DNA of 55,333 nucleotides, from the NCBI GenBank assembly GCA_023417635.1, contig JAEZFF010000123.1, positions 1 to 55,333 on the forward strand. Reading direction: 5' to 3'. Source of the stretch: Bacillota bacterium. GTDB taxonomy: Bacteria; Bacillota; Clostridia; Oscillospirales; Acutalibacteraceae. Position 1 is the stretch's first letter, and each line of letters opens with the position of its first letter. Shown piece after piece: positions 48,153 to 55,333 of this stretch. Position numbers and translations under genes: made by a program. Under the pieces are notes generated by a model. That model saw only the letters and a program-made list of their open reading frames with translations. It had not been told where the DNA came from and searched no databases.

Positions 48153-48866
48153 TTATTCTTTGCCTTCCGGCTTGTCCTTTTCAAAAGCCTTTTCCGCCGC
48201 CTCGCGGGCAAGGTCAATCATCATAACGCCATTGTCTTCTTTTTTCTCTTCGGCCGGAATTTTTGCATACACTTCGCCAACCATGGAACGCATCCACAGG
48301 CCGGGCGTAATGCGCATGGAATAACCGCAGCCACTGTCGGTCATCCAGTCGTAAAACCGGGCGCGCGGCAAACCGTAAGCGGAAAGAAGCGTCATCAGTG
48401 TGCCGCCGTGAGCCACAATCACAGCAGAAGTCATACCGGCGGTCATCAGTCCCTTTACAATTTTTTCAAACGCGGCGCAGGTACGCTGCATAAAAGCGCC
48501 GCTGCTTTCTCCGCCCGGCGGGGTAATCTGCTTTCCTTTTCCGGCGACCCACTGTGCAAACGCCGGATCTTTTGCGGCAATCTCTTTGGCATTTTTGCCT
48601 TCCCACTCGCCAAAAGAACATTCGCGAAAATCACGAATCAAAATCGGCTTGGCTTTCGGGTACAAAATTTTCATAGTCTGTGTGCAGCGCTTCAGCGGAC
48701 TGCAAAAATACGCTTCTGCCTGCGGGTACGGATACTTTTCTGCCAGAGCATGAATTCTTTTCTCGCCCGACGGGGAAAGCGGAAGGTCTGTGCTGCCAAT
48801 ATAGCGGCCTTCTTCGTTTCCGGCCGTCATGCCGTGGCGGATGAAATGAATAATATAGGATTTCAA
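48153..48866 (-). CDS. Histidine phosphatase (phosphoglycerate-mutase-like) family protein
   Basis: 237 residues from TTG at 48866, with GGAGG eight bases upstream; the protein then starts MKSYIIHFIRHGMTAGN, placing the catalytic RHG at residues 10-12. Other family residues: CSPLKRCTQTM, the proton-donor region FGEWEGK, and VIVAHGGT. Cytoplasmic phosphatase; substrates of this family range from sugar phosphates to alpha-ribazole phosphate and cannot be read here. The C-terminal tail (about 205-237) is charged and probably disordered (AEEKKEDN and EKDKPEGKE). Confidence 0.9.
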   Translation of the reverse strand: MKSYIIHFIRHGMTAGNEEGRYIGSTDLPLSPSGEKRIHALAEKYPYPQAEAYFCSPLKRCTQTMKILYPKAKPILIRDFRECSFGEWEGKNAKEIAAKDPAFAQWVAGKGKQITPPGGESSGAFMQRTCAAFEKIVKGLMTAGMTSAVIVAHGGTLMTLLSAYGLPRARFYDWMTDSGCGYSMRITPGLWMRSMVGEVYAKIPAEEKKEDNGVMMIDLAREAAEKAFEKDKPEGKE

Positions 48867-48953
48867 TCGGGAAACCTCCTCCAGTAAATAAAGTGCTTCC
48901 AACGGTTCCTAAATAGAGCGGATTTTTCACAGGCAAGCACAACATTTAGTATC

Positions 48954-48995
48954 TTTACATAGCGTTATATTTATAGTATGATTTACAGGACGTTA
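48954..48995 (+). promoter_or_regulatory. Promoter with two direct repeats before the XRE regulator
   Basis: -35 TTTACA (48954-48959), 17-base spacer, -10 TATGAT (48977-48982). The sequence TTTACAnnnCGTTA occurs twice, at 48954-48967 and 48982-48995 (28 bases apart), overlapping the -35 and the start region. A dimeric regulator could bind both on nearly the same face. Confidence 0.7.
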
Positions 48996-49026
48996 ATAAA
49001 TCATTTTTCGACAGGTGATAGGAACT

Positions 49027-49740
49027 ATGAACAGCAATTTTTCCAGAATTATAACCTTACTGCGCAAAGAACGTGGGTTCAGCCAGAAAAAAGTAGCAGG
49101 CGACCTCGCTATTTCTCAGGCACTGCTTTCTCACTATGAAAAGGGAATCCGTGAATGCGGGCTTGACTTTGTGGTAAAAGTTGCCGATTATTATAATGTT
49201 TCGTGCGATTATCTGCTGGGCCGCACACCGCAGCGCAACGGCGCGACAATCGCTGTAGAAGATATTCCGGAGCCAGATGCAGCCGGGCGTGAGAACATTA
49301 TGCACGGCCACGGCGGAAGTATGCTGCCGCTTTTGAACAAAAAGCTGATAGAGAATTCCTTGAACATTATTTTCAGCTTTCTGCAGCACTTCAACAGCAA
49401 AGCCATTACAGCCGAAATTTCGGCTTTTCTTACGATTGCCGTTTACCGGGCTTTCCGCGTTTTGTATTCTGCAAACCCCAAAAATCCACAGGGGCTTTTC
49501 GCCGTACCCTTCCGCCTGTGCAGCAGCCGTGCCATGGCGGCACAGGAAATTGCCCTAAGCAATGCCGCTTCGCTTGTTTCCGGTGAAAAAGTCGAAAATA
49601 TGGAGCCTGCGGCAAAAGGCAACGTTCCCATTGTTACACCGGAAAAGCTTTCTGCGGAATACCCGCTGTTTGCCCCTTCGCTTCTGAACCTGATACAAAA
49701 CTCTGAAAATCGGATAACAGGGAAAAGGCGGCTAAAATGA
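49027..49740 (+). CDS. XRE-family transcriptional regulator, 237 aa
   Basis: N-terminal helix-turn-helix (about 5-65; FSQKKVAGDLAISQALLSHYEKGIREC), a short linker, and a C-terminal domain of about 140 residues that I do not recognise; it contains a helical FSFLQHFNSKAITAEISAFL segment and could bind a ligand or a partner. ATG at 49027 with GGTGAT upstream; a GTG four codons earlier is less likely. Single gene between its repeat-bearing promoter and the terminator at 49816-49857. Autoregulation is likely given the repeats. No DNA target other than its own promoter is suggested. Confidence 0.88.
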   Translation: MNSNFSRIITLLRKERGFSQKKVAGDLAISQALLSHYEKGIRECGLDFVVKVADYYNVSCDYLLGRTPQRNGATIAVEDIPEPDAAGRENIMHGHGGSMLPLLNKKLIENSLNIIFSFLQHFNSKAITAEISAFLTIAVYRAFRVLYSANPKNPQGLFAVPFRLCSSRAMAAQEIALSNAASLVSGEKVENMEPAAKGNVPIVTPEKLSAEYPLFAPSLLNLIQNSENRITGKRRLK

Positions 49741-49796
49741 TTATAGCATAGTTGCGGCTTTTTGAAAATACAGCCGTTTTCGTTTCAGCATACAGG

Positions 49797-49860
49797 CCCA
49801 CAGAAACTCTGTGGGAAAAGGCCTGCCGGAATGCGTAAGCACTCCGGCAGGCCTTTTGCT
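49797..49860 (+). terminator. Tandem hairpin terminator after the XRE gene
   Basis: First hairpin: CCCACAGA (49797-49804) with TCTGTGGG (49808-49815). Directly followed by a 15-base hairpin: AAAAGGCCTGCCGGA (49816-49830) with its complement (49843-49857). T-rich downstream. Confidence 0.82.
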
Positions 49861-49904
49861 GCTTTACCTTCGCAAATGGTTGTTTGGAAAAACATTTTAT
49901 GCTG

Positions 49905-49936
49905 TTGACATTTGTATATTATATGCTATATAATAT
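49905..49936 (+). promoter_or_regulatory. Promoter of the PadR operon with a palindromic operator over the -10 box
   Basis: TTGACA (49905-49910), 18-base spacer, TATAAT (49929-49934). ATATTATAT (49916-49924) and ATATAATAT (49928-49936) form a perfect nine-base inverted repeat around GCT, covering the -10. Probably the PadR autoregulation site. Confidence 0.75.
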
Positions 49937-49972
49937 TGTTTGTAATAAAGCCACAGGGAGGCGAACAATTAC

Positions 49973-50323
49973 TTGACTTTTCAATCGGGTCCGGCTTTGC
50001 TGGATGCCTGCGTGCTTTCCGTTTTATGCAAAGGTGACACCTACGGATATGTTTTAACGCAGAATGTTAAAGAAGTATTCGGTATTTCGGAGTCTTCCCT
50101 TTACCCCGTGCTTCGAAGGCTGCAAAAGAGCAGTTACCTTACCACCTATGACAAGACGTTTCACGGACGAAACCGGCGTTATTATTCCATAACGCCCGAG
50201 GGAAAGCAAAAGCTCTTGGAATACTGTGAAGAATGGAAAGAATACCGTTCAAAAATTGATCAGTTTTTATTGGGAGGCGTATTAGATGAACCGGGAACAG
50301 TTTCTGGAGAAACTGAAAAATAA
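49973..50323 (+). CDS. PadR-family transcriptional regulator
   Basis: 116 residues: winged helix (about 5-85, with DTYGYVLTQNVKE, SSLYPVLRRLQKSSYL, RRYYSITPEGK) followed by a short dimerisation helix. PadR regulators usually repress their own operon and are released by small molecules. TTG start at 49973 with GGGAGG about 11 bases upstream. It overlaps the next gene by 38 bases, so PadR and the HAAS protein are translated in tight coupling. The palindrome at 49916-49936 is its likely operator. Confidence 0.92.
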   Translation: MTFQSGPALLDACVLSVLCKGDTYGYVLTQNVKEVFGISESSLYPVLRRLQKSSYLTTYDKTFHGRNRRYYSITPEGKQKLLEYCEEWKEYRSKIDQFLLGGVLDEPGTVSGETEK

Positions 50324-50870
50324 ATTAAAGGGGCTTCCAGCAGAAGATGTGAGCAGCGCCTTGGAATACTACGAAGAATATCTTGATGACGCAGGGCCTG
50401 AAAACGAAGAGGCAACCATTGCCGCATGGGGATCTCCCGACCAGCTTGCCGGGCAGATCCTGGCTGACTATGCCGTGAAGCAAGTTAATGCGGAACCATC
50501 CGCGAAGAAGAGCCTTTCCACTGCATGGGTCGTAATTCTGGCAATCTGTGCATCGCCTATCGCCGTGCCGGTTGCCGCGGTCATCATCTGCCTGATGGCT
50601 GTATTAGTTATCGTGGTTGCCGCCGTCATTTTGGGACTCGGGGGATGCGCTGTCGGTCTTCTTGCTGGGGGTGCCGCGAGCGTCATCATGGGCTTTGGCG
50701 TTATCTTTCAAAGTATTTCGTCCATGGTCTTTTTTGTCGGCCTTGGGTTGTTCAGTGTTGGAGCCGGAGCGGCGCTGATGATGTTTGTCATCTGGCTTAG
50801 CAAAGCAGGAATCCGCTGGGTTGCAAAACTTTTCAGCAAAGTACTGCCAAGGAGGAAAGCTCATGAATAA
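50286..50870 (+). CDS. HAAS-domain (DUF1700) membrane protein
   Basis: 194 residues. The N-terminal HAAS domain (about 1-65) has the typical MNREQFLEKLKNKLKGLP opening and YYEEYLDDA helix, followed by four or so hydrophobic helices (about 78-175, with glycine-rich segments) and a basic C-terminus. HAAS proteins are commonly encoded next to PadR regulators and are thought to transmit a membrane signal. ATG at 50286 with GGGAGG upstream, inside the padR gene. Its stop overlaps the DUF4097 start by eight bases. Confidence 0.9.
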   Translation: MNREQFLEKLKNKLKGLPAEDVSSALEYYEEYLDDAGPENEEATIAAWGSPDQLAGQILADYAVKQVNAEPSAKKSLSTAWVVILAICASPIAVPVAAVIICLMAVLVIVVAAVILGLGGCAVGLLAGGAASVIMGFGVIFQSISSMVFFVGLGLFSVGAGAALMMFVIWLSKAGIRWVAKLFSKVLPRRKAHE

Positions 50871-52023
50871 ACGTCGAAAAATACTGATCGCAGCCTGCAT
50901 TTTCATGGCGGCAGGCCTGCTGCTTGCTACAATAGGATATTTTACCGGTGCAAGCCGCACCGTTGTGCTGGGCAGCCACGGAATTACCATTGTTGGCGGC
51001 AGCGGCAAGGATTTAAAATCGCAAAAGGGCATAAAATTAGATGGATTTACGTCTGTCGACGGACAAATAGGTGACTCTGACATTCGTTTCGTCCCATCCG
51101 ACCATTTTGGCATGGATTTCACCTATTCTGACGAAGCGGATAAGCCGAAGGCAACTGTAAGCAATGGAGTCCTGAAAATTACACAGGACTCTGAAACAGG
51201 AAGCCACTGGTGTTCCATTGACTTGAGTGCCGGAACCAGCCACAACTCTCATTCTATCACCGTTTATTACCCAACCGGGATTTACCTTGAAAAATTCAGC
51301 CTGCAGGGAGACAGCGGAAGCATTGACGCTTCCGGTTTCAGCGCAGCAAACACGGATATTGGCTGCACCTATGGGAATGTAACATTGAAAGACGCTTCCT
51401 GCGGGAAATGTACCATACAAATGGAAAATGGGAACAGCACCTTTACATCGGTTCGCGCGAACACACTGAAATACCAAAACAAATATGGCAACAGCAGCTT
51501 TGATACCACGCAGATTTCCGGTTCCGGTACATCCATCGGCTCTTCCGACGGAAGCATTCGGATGCAAACCTGTACCGTTCCGGATCTTACGCTTTCCGAC
51601 GAATGCGGAAGTGTATCCCTTACATCTCTGAAAACAGACCAATTAAAGGCACAGCTTAAGGACGGGAAGCTGCAGTCCGCAAACTGTACCGTTAACAAAG
51701 TGCAAATCGAAAATTCCTGTGGCAGCGTGAAAATGACGGGGCTTAACCTTACTGCCGGTGCAGAAATCCGCTGCAAAGACGGTTCCGTCTCTCTCGACGG
51801 GCTGCTGAAAGGCAAAACGGTGCTTCATTCTGATTATGGCAGTGTTACAGTCAAGGCTTCTCTGCCCATAAGCAAATACCGCTGCAGCTGTTCCACGGAG
51901 TGCGGCAGCGTTACTGTAAACGGCAAACAATACGGCAAAGACGTTTTTATGCCGGTTAATGCCGACAATTCACTGGACATTACGACAAAGGACGGCAGTA
52001 TTTCGGCAGACTTTCATCCATAA
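50863..52023 (+). CDS. DUF4097-type surface protein with beta-strand repeats
   Basis: 386 residues from ATG at 50863 (AAGGAGG upstream). N-terminal membrane helix (about 7-29), then a long extracellular beta-solenoid-like region. It is made of rungs of about 20 residues carrying the recurring pattern (D/E)xGS(V/I)xL/V, for example ECGSVSL, SCGSVKM, DGSVSL, YGSVTV, ECGSVTV. Several rungs hold a cysteine before GSV. DUF4097 proteins accompany PadR-HAAS operons; a role in envelope-stress sensing is suspected. It overlaps the HAAS gene by eight bases. Confidence 0.88.
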   Translation: MNKRRKILIAACIFMAAGLLLATIGYFTGASRTVVLGSHGITIVGGSGKDLKSQKGIKLDGFTSVDGQIGDSDIRFVPSDHFGMDFTYSDEADKPKATVSNGVLKITQDSETGSHWCSIDLSAGTSHNSHSITVYYPTGIYLEKFSLQGDSGSIDASGFSAANTDIGCTYGNVTLKDASCGKCTIQMENGNSTFTSVRANTLKYQNKYGNSSFDTTQISGSGTSIGSSDGSIRMQTCTVPDLTLSDECGSVSLTSLKTDQLKAQLKDGKLQSANCTVNKVQIENSCGSVKMTGLNLTAGAEIRCKDGSVSLDGLLKGKTVLHSDYGSVTVKASLPISKYRCSCSTECGSVTVNGKQYGKDVFMPVNADNSLDITTKDGSISADFHP

Positions 52024-52064
52024 AACAATCAAAACGAGCTTTTGTTTGGAAGGAGTTTAGAATT

Positions 52065-52931
52065 ATGGACTTGGAAATTCGTCATTTAACGGTTCGGTAT
52101 GGACATTTTACAGCATTGTCCGATGTATCACTCACCTTACACAGCGGCGGCTTAACCGGCCTGGTTGGAACAAACGGAGCCGGAAAATCGACGCTGCTGA
52201 AAACAATTTCTACTCTTCTGCGGCCAACGTCAGGCCAAATTCTGCTGAACGGCGTCAATATCTGCAAAAAGCCTGATACCATGAGGCGCGTACTAGGCTA
52301 CCTGCCTCAGGATGTGCCGGTCTACCCCAATTTGAACGCATGGGAATATCTTGCGTTCCTCGCTTCGGTAAAAGGGCTTGAAGAAGAAAAAGCGCGCAGG
52401 CAGATTAAGTTCCTGATGAAGACTCTGCATCTTTCTGATGTCGGCAAAAAGCATCTTTCGCAGTTTTCCGGAGGAATGCGGCAAAGAGTCGGCATAGCAG
52501 GAGCATTGCTGGGCGACCCTAAAATCATTGTTTTTGACGAACCGACGACCGGCCTCGACCCTCAGGAGCGCGTTGCCGTCCGTAACCTGCTGACCAAGCT
52601 GGCCTGCGACAAAATCGTCCTTCTTTCCACACACATCGTTTCGGATGTAGAAGCCGCCGCATCCAAACTGATACTGCTAAAAAGCGGAAAAATCCTGTTT
52701 TACGGCTCTCCGGAAGAACTTACCGGACACGCGGAAGGGCATGTGTGGCAATGCTCGGTTCCAAGCATTGCCCTGCTTTCGCAGGATCTTGCCGTCAGTT
52801 CGGCCGTTCAGCAAAAATCCGGTATCAGTGTAAAGATTGTTGGGGCACAGCCTCCCTTCAGCGATTCGAAACTTTCTGTTCCGACTCTCGAAGACGCTTG
52901 CCTGTACGCACTGCGGGGTGAAAGTGCATGA
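52065..52931 (+). CDS. ABC transporter ATP-binding protein
   Basis: 288 residues. Complete ATPase domain (about 1-225): Walker A GTNGAGKST, Q-loop LPQDVP, signature FSGGMRQRV, Walker B IIVFDEPTTGLDP, and switch His in LLSTHI. The C-terminal extension (about 226-288) is typical of exporters or membrane-protein partners of the drug/bacteriocin type. It overlaps its membrane partner by four bases (ATGA). It is co-transcribed with PadR, HAAS and DUF4097 genes, so it is probably induced with them. Substrate unknown. Confidence 0.95.
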   Translation: MDLEIRHLTVRYGHFTALSDVSLTLHSGGLTGLVGTNGAGKSTLLKTISTLLRPTSGQILLNGVNICKKPDTMRRVLGYLPQDVPVYPNLNAWEYLAFLASVKGLEEEKARRQIKFLMKTLHLSDVGKKHLSQFSGGMRQRVGIAGALLGDPKIIVFDEPTTGLDPQERVAVRNLLTKLACDKIVLLSTHIVSDVEAAASKLILLKSGKILFYGSPEELTGHAEGHVWQCSVPSIALLSQDLAVSSAVQQKSGISVKIVGAQPPFSDSKLSVPTLEDACLYALRGESA

Positions 52932-54475
52932 GCGGGTTTCAAAGAATTCTGGGAACGGCAAAAGCCGATTTTCTGGAACGCATACGCAAGTTTTCTTTTT
53001 TTGCATTCGCCGCCATTTTGATTTTTGCGGTTTTCTGGTTTGTTCCCAAGCCGTCAGGCGTTACCTCTATGGTTATAGAACCGACCAGGCTGCTTCAAGC
53101 TTCCGATCCTTCCTGGATTCCAATGTCTTCTGCCATGTGCGGCGGAATGCTTCTGTGCATTCTGGGATTTGCATATATTAAGAACACCGTACAGCAGGAC
53201 TGCCATGCCGGTATTTTTTATTGGATTCAGACTTCACCCTTAAAGAGAAGTACTTATGTACTTGGAAAATTTGTTTCTAACTTATTTCTCCTTCTGCTGC
53301 TTTTGGGCTTTCTTATGGCAGCTTCTTTCTTTATGATGGTTCTTCATTTCCCGGGCCAGTTTATACCGCTCTACGACTTTTTTTCGCCGTTTCTGTGCCT
53401 GGTACCCGGCCTGTTCTTTGTCGCTGCGTTTGCCGTTGTAACCGACTGCGCGCCTGTATTACGAAAAAGCAGCAGCCTTTCCATTGCTATTTTTCTCTGT
53501 TTCTCCATCATGGTCTTAACCTTTGAATCCCTCTGGCGCATCAATTCCCGCCTTCTATCCATCTTTGATTTCAGTGGGTTTCTTTGGATGCGTGACAGCA
53601 TTTCAAATACAGTTCTTGCCGCTACAGGGCATCCTGTAACCCAAATCAATCTCTTTACAAGTGCCCACAGAACAAATGCACAGCTGAAAGCAGTCGCTTT
53701 TCACGGCCTTACTCCATCCTATCAATTTCTCATCGACAAACTGATTCTGATGGCATCCAGCCTGATTTTGGCCTTGCTTGCCTCTTTCATGCTGCCAAAA
53801 TCCGAAAAGGCCGCAGCCTCTGTGCAAAAGCAAGCAACACCCAAGCCGAACAATGCCCTTGCGTGGATTCCACCGCTTCATTTTGGCATTACCCATTCCG
53901 AAGCACTGATTCTGCTAAAAGACAGAACAAAACTTTGGTGGATGACAGCCATCTGTCTGTGGATTGCAACCTTTTTTTCACCGATGGACACAGTCTGCAG
54001 CGCACTTTTTCCGATTGCTTTCGCTTGGATGCTCCCAGTCTTCTCCAAAATGGGATGCCTGGAGCATCAAACCGGTGTGGACTCCATTTTACGCACCATG
54101 CCAAAAGTACCGTTGCTTCTGACATTTGACTGTTGGAATACAGGGCTGGCCATCTCTTTGGCTGTTGGATTCCCCACTTTGCTGCGGCTGCTCTTTTCCA
54201 ACCAGATTGCTAATTTTATTTCCGCTTTGGTTTTCGTGGTCGCCGTACCTTCCTTTGCCCTGTTTTTAGGGGAATGGACGAAAACGAACCGCCCCTTTGA
54301 AATCCTCTACCTTATTGTCTGTTACCTTGCGGTTAACGTTCCACAATTAATTTTTACCGGCGCTTATTTTACTGCCGAATCCACAGTACGGGTGATTGGG
54401 CTTGTGATTCTTACCGGCGTCATGCTGTTTTTGACCTTTACCAAAAAGCTGGCCGAAAACCATCAAACGGCATAA
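52928..54475 (+). CDS. ABC transporter membrane subunit, 515 aa
   Basis: About 12 hydrophobic helices in two halves separated by a hydrophilic stretch (about 300-325), with no homology motif beyond the ABC-2-like pattern that I can name. An extracellular loop region lies after the first helix pair. It pairs with the ATPase encoded upstream (four-base ATGA overlap). The pair resembles Firmicutes exporters found in PadR-HAAS-DUF4097 operons. Its length suggests a fusion of two ABC-2 permease units. Ends at 54475; terminator 54517-54554 follows. Confidence 0.85.
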   Translation: MSGFQRILGTAKADFLERIRKFSFFAFAAILIFAVFWFVPKPSGVTSMVIEPTRLLQASDPSWIPMSSAMCGGMLLCILGFAYIKNTVQQDCHAGIFYWIQTSPLKRSTYVLGKFVSNLFLLLLLLGFLMAASFFMMVLHFPGQFIPLYDFFSPFLCLVPGLFFVAAFAVVTDCAPVLRKSSSLSIAIFLCFSIMVLTFESLWRINSRLLSIFDFSGFLWMRDSISNTVLAATGHPVTQINLFTSAHRTNAQLKAVAFHGLTPSYQFLIDKLILMASSLILALLASFMLPKSEKAAASVQKQATPKPNNALAWIPPLHFGITHSEALILLKDRTKLWWMTAICLWIATFFSPMDTVCSALFPIAFAWMLPVFSKMGCLEHQTGVDSILRTMPKVPLLLTFDCWNTGLAISLAVGFPTLLRLLFSNQIANFISALVFVVAVPSFALFLGEWTKTNRPFEILYLIVCYLAVNVPQLIFTGAYFTAESTVRVIGLVILTGVMLFLTFTKKLAENHQTA

Positions 54476-54516
54476 ACAGCATCCAATACGAGCAAAACGC
54501 TTCACTTCTTCACAGT

Positions 54517-54558
54517 AAATCCGGGCATATTCTTTTTAGAATATGCCCGGATTTTAGT
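54517..54558. terminator. Bidirectional terminator between ABC operon and glgA
   Basis: Perfect 16-base arms AAATCCGGGCATATTC (54517-54532) and its complement (54539-54554), six-base loop, T-rich on the plus strand and A-rich before the first arm. Confidence 0.88.
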
Positions 54559-54586
54559 GCTTAAAATAAAACCGAAAGCTCAGTGT

Positions 54587-55333
54587 TCAGCCATTTTTAA
54601 TAAGGTCGCGGTACAAGTGGATGTACTCGTTTGCTGAACGTCCCCAGCTAAAGTTGCAGGCCATAGCGCGCTTTACGAGGATCTTCCAGCCCGGGCGGTT
54701 CTTGTAGCCCTTCAATGCACGCATCACAGCGTCGTACATATCACCGCTGTCATAGGAGCGGAAAGTAAAGCCGTTTCCTTTGCCATCGCCGCTGTCCTGT
54801 ATTGAATCTTTCAGGCCGCCGGTTTCGCGCACAACCGGGATTGTCCCATACCGCAGTGCAATCATCTGTGCCAGACCGCATGGCTCCGATTTCGACGGCA
54901 TCAGGAAAATATCAGCCGCTGCGTAAATCTTGTGCGAAAGCTCCGGGATAAATCCAAAACAGGCACACAGACGGCCCGGGTAACGCTTCTGCATATCTTT
55001 AAAGTAATTTTCGTAATCCCAGTCGCCGGAACCAAGAACTACAAACTGCATGTCCGTGTTCTGCATAAAGCTGTCCAGCGCCTCACGCACAAGGTCAAGG
55101 CCTTTCTGCCCAACCATGCGCGTTACCATTCCTACAAGCGGGGCATCTGCATCCTGATTTAGGTGCAGCCGCTTCTGAAGCTCCAGCTTGTTTTCAGCTT
55201 TACCGGAAAGGTCTTCCGCCGTGTAATTGGCATAAATGGAATTGTCCTTTTCCGGGTCATAGGTTTCGACATTGATACCGTTCAGAATGCCGCTCAGTTT
55301 CCATTTGCGTTCCTGCAGGATTCCTTCCATGCC
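54587..55333 (-). CDS. glgA: Glycogen synthase, C-terminal half (5' end outside window)
   Basis: 249 codons are present on the minus strand, open to the right edge. The C-terminal GT-B domain of ADP-glucose:glycogen glucosyltransferase is clear: GILNGINVETYDPEKD, VGMVTRMVGQKGLDLV, the EPCGLAQMIALRYGTIPVVRETGGL nucleotide-sugar site, and NFSWGRSANEYIHLY. It elongates glycogen from ADP-glucose. The N-terminal half (with KTGGL) lies beyond the window. Other glg genes are not visible here. Confidence 0.95.
   Translation of the reverse strand, partial: GMEGILQERKWKLSGILNGINVETYDPEKDNSIYANYTAEDLSGKAENKLELQKRLHLNQDADAPLVGMVTRMVGQKGLDLVREALDSFMQNTDMQFVVLGSGDWDYENYFKDMQKRYPGRLCACFGFIPELSHKIYAAADIFLMPSKSEPCGLAQMIALRYGTIPVVRETGGLKDSIQDSGDGKGNGFTFRSYDSGDMYDAVMRALKGYKNRPGWKILVKRAMACNFSWGRSANEYIHLYRDLIKNG

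Noticed and set aside
1..55333. CRISPR arrays, insertion sequences, prophage genes, tRNA or rRNA genes
   Set aside because: No regularly spaced repeats, transposase or phage proteins, cloverleaf sequences or rRNA segments were recognised by reading. A tRNA or covariance scan was not possible here.

Overview
The window looks like a piece of a Gram-positive Clostridia chromosome, most likely an Oscillospiraceae/Ruminococcaceae-type fermenter. Evidence: pyruvate:ferredoxin oxidoreductase, RNase Y, a T-box leader, SpoVS, sigma-A-like promoters with strong Shine-Dalgarno sites, frequent TTG starts, and base composition near 50% GC (judged by eye, not computed). The lineage is inference. I recognise no rRNA, tRNA, insertion sequence, prophage or CRISPR array; this reads as core chromosome with a few lineage-specific genes.

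Layout. 1-1426: end of an MBOAT acyltransferase and its SGNH-like partner (surface O-acylation). 1501-2082: unknown protein on the minus strand. 2494-5467: an OmpR-type regulator that has lost its phosphorylation residues, then a malate dehydrogenase built on a lactate dehydrogenase framework and a malic enzyme, which together would convert oxaloacetate to pyruvate. 5663-10302 (minus): sugar ABC importer (two permeases and a lipoprotein) and a LacI regulator, with twin mirror-image operators behind the importer promoter. 10831-14358 (minus): PFOR, which consumes pyruvate. 14539-15531 (minus): BirA. 15828-20984 (plus): DUF951, prfA, tsaC/sua5, coaE, a lytic transglycosylase and an M18 aminopeptidase. 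21124-23341 (minus): thrS under T-box control. 23534-25189: cstA with an attenuator-like leader. 25494-28254: rny, ymdB, spoVS. 28445-32169: fakA-like gene and recG. 32302-37127: secreted transglutaminase-like protein, membrane-bound XRE regulator, a phosphoesterase (minus) and a D,D-carboxypeptidase.

37245-40715 (minus): translation/transcription cluster in two transcription units, rpmG-secE-nusG-rplK-rplA and rplJ-rplL. Each carries an RNA autoregulatory element: an L1-site mimic before rplA and an L10 leader before rplJ. rpoBC does not follow rplL. 40934-41719: unknown basic protein. 41975-46346: ddl, DUF1934, argS and a degenerate methionine-synthase-like protein. 46333-48866: small membrane protein, rsmA, dCMP deaminase, histidine phosphatase. 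49027-49740: XRE regulator with direct repeats over its promoter. 49973-54475: PadR / HAAS-DUF1700 / DUF4097 / ABC transporter operon with a palindrome over its -10 box. 54587-55333: glycogen synthase, cut by the window edge.

The most unusual items are the aspartate-less response regulator next to the mdh-malic enzyme pair, the natural arginine at the lactate/malate specificity position, the methionine-synthase-like protein without its zinc cysteines, the cstA leader peptide overlapping a terminator, the twin LacI operators, and the PadR-HAAS-DUF4097-ABC module. No wholly new system can be proven from sequence alone.
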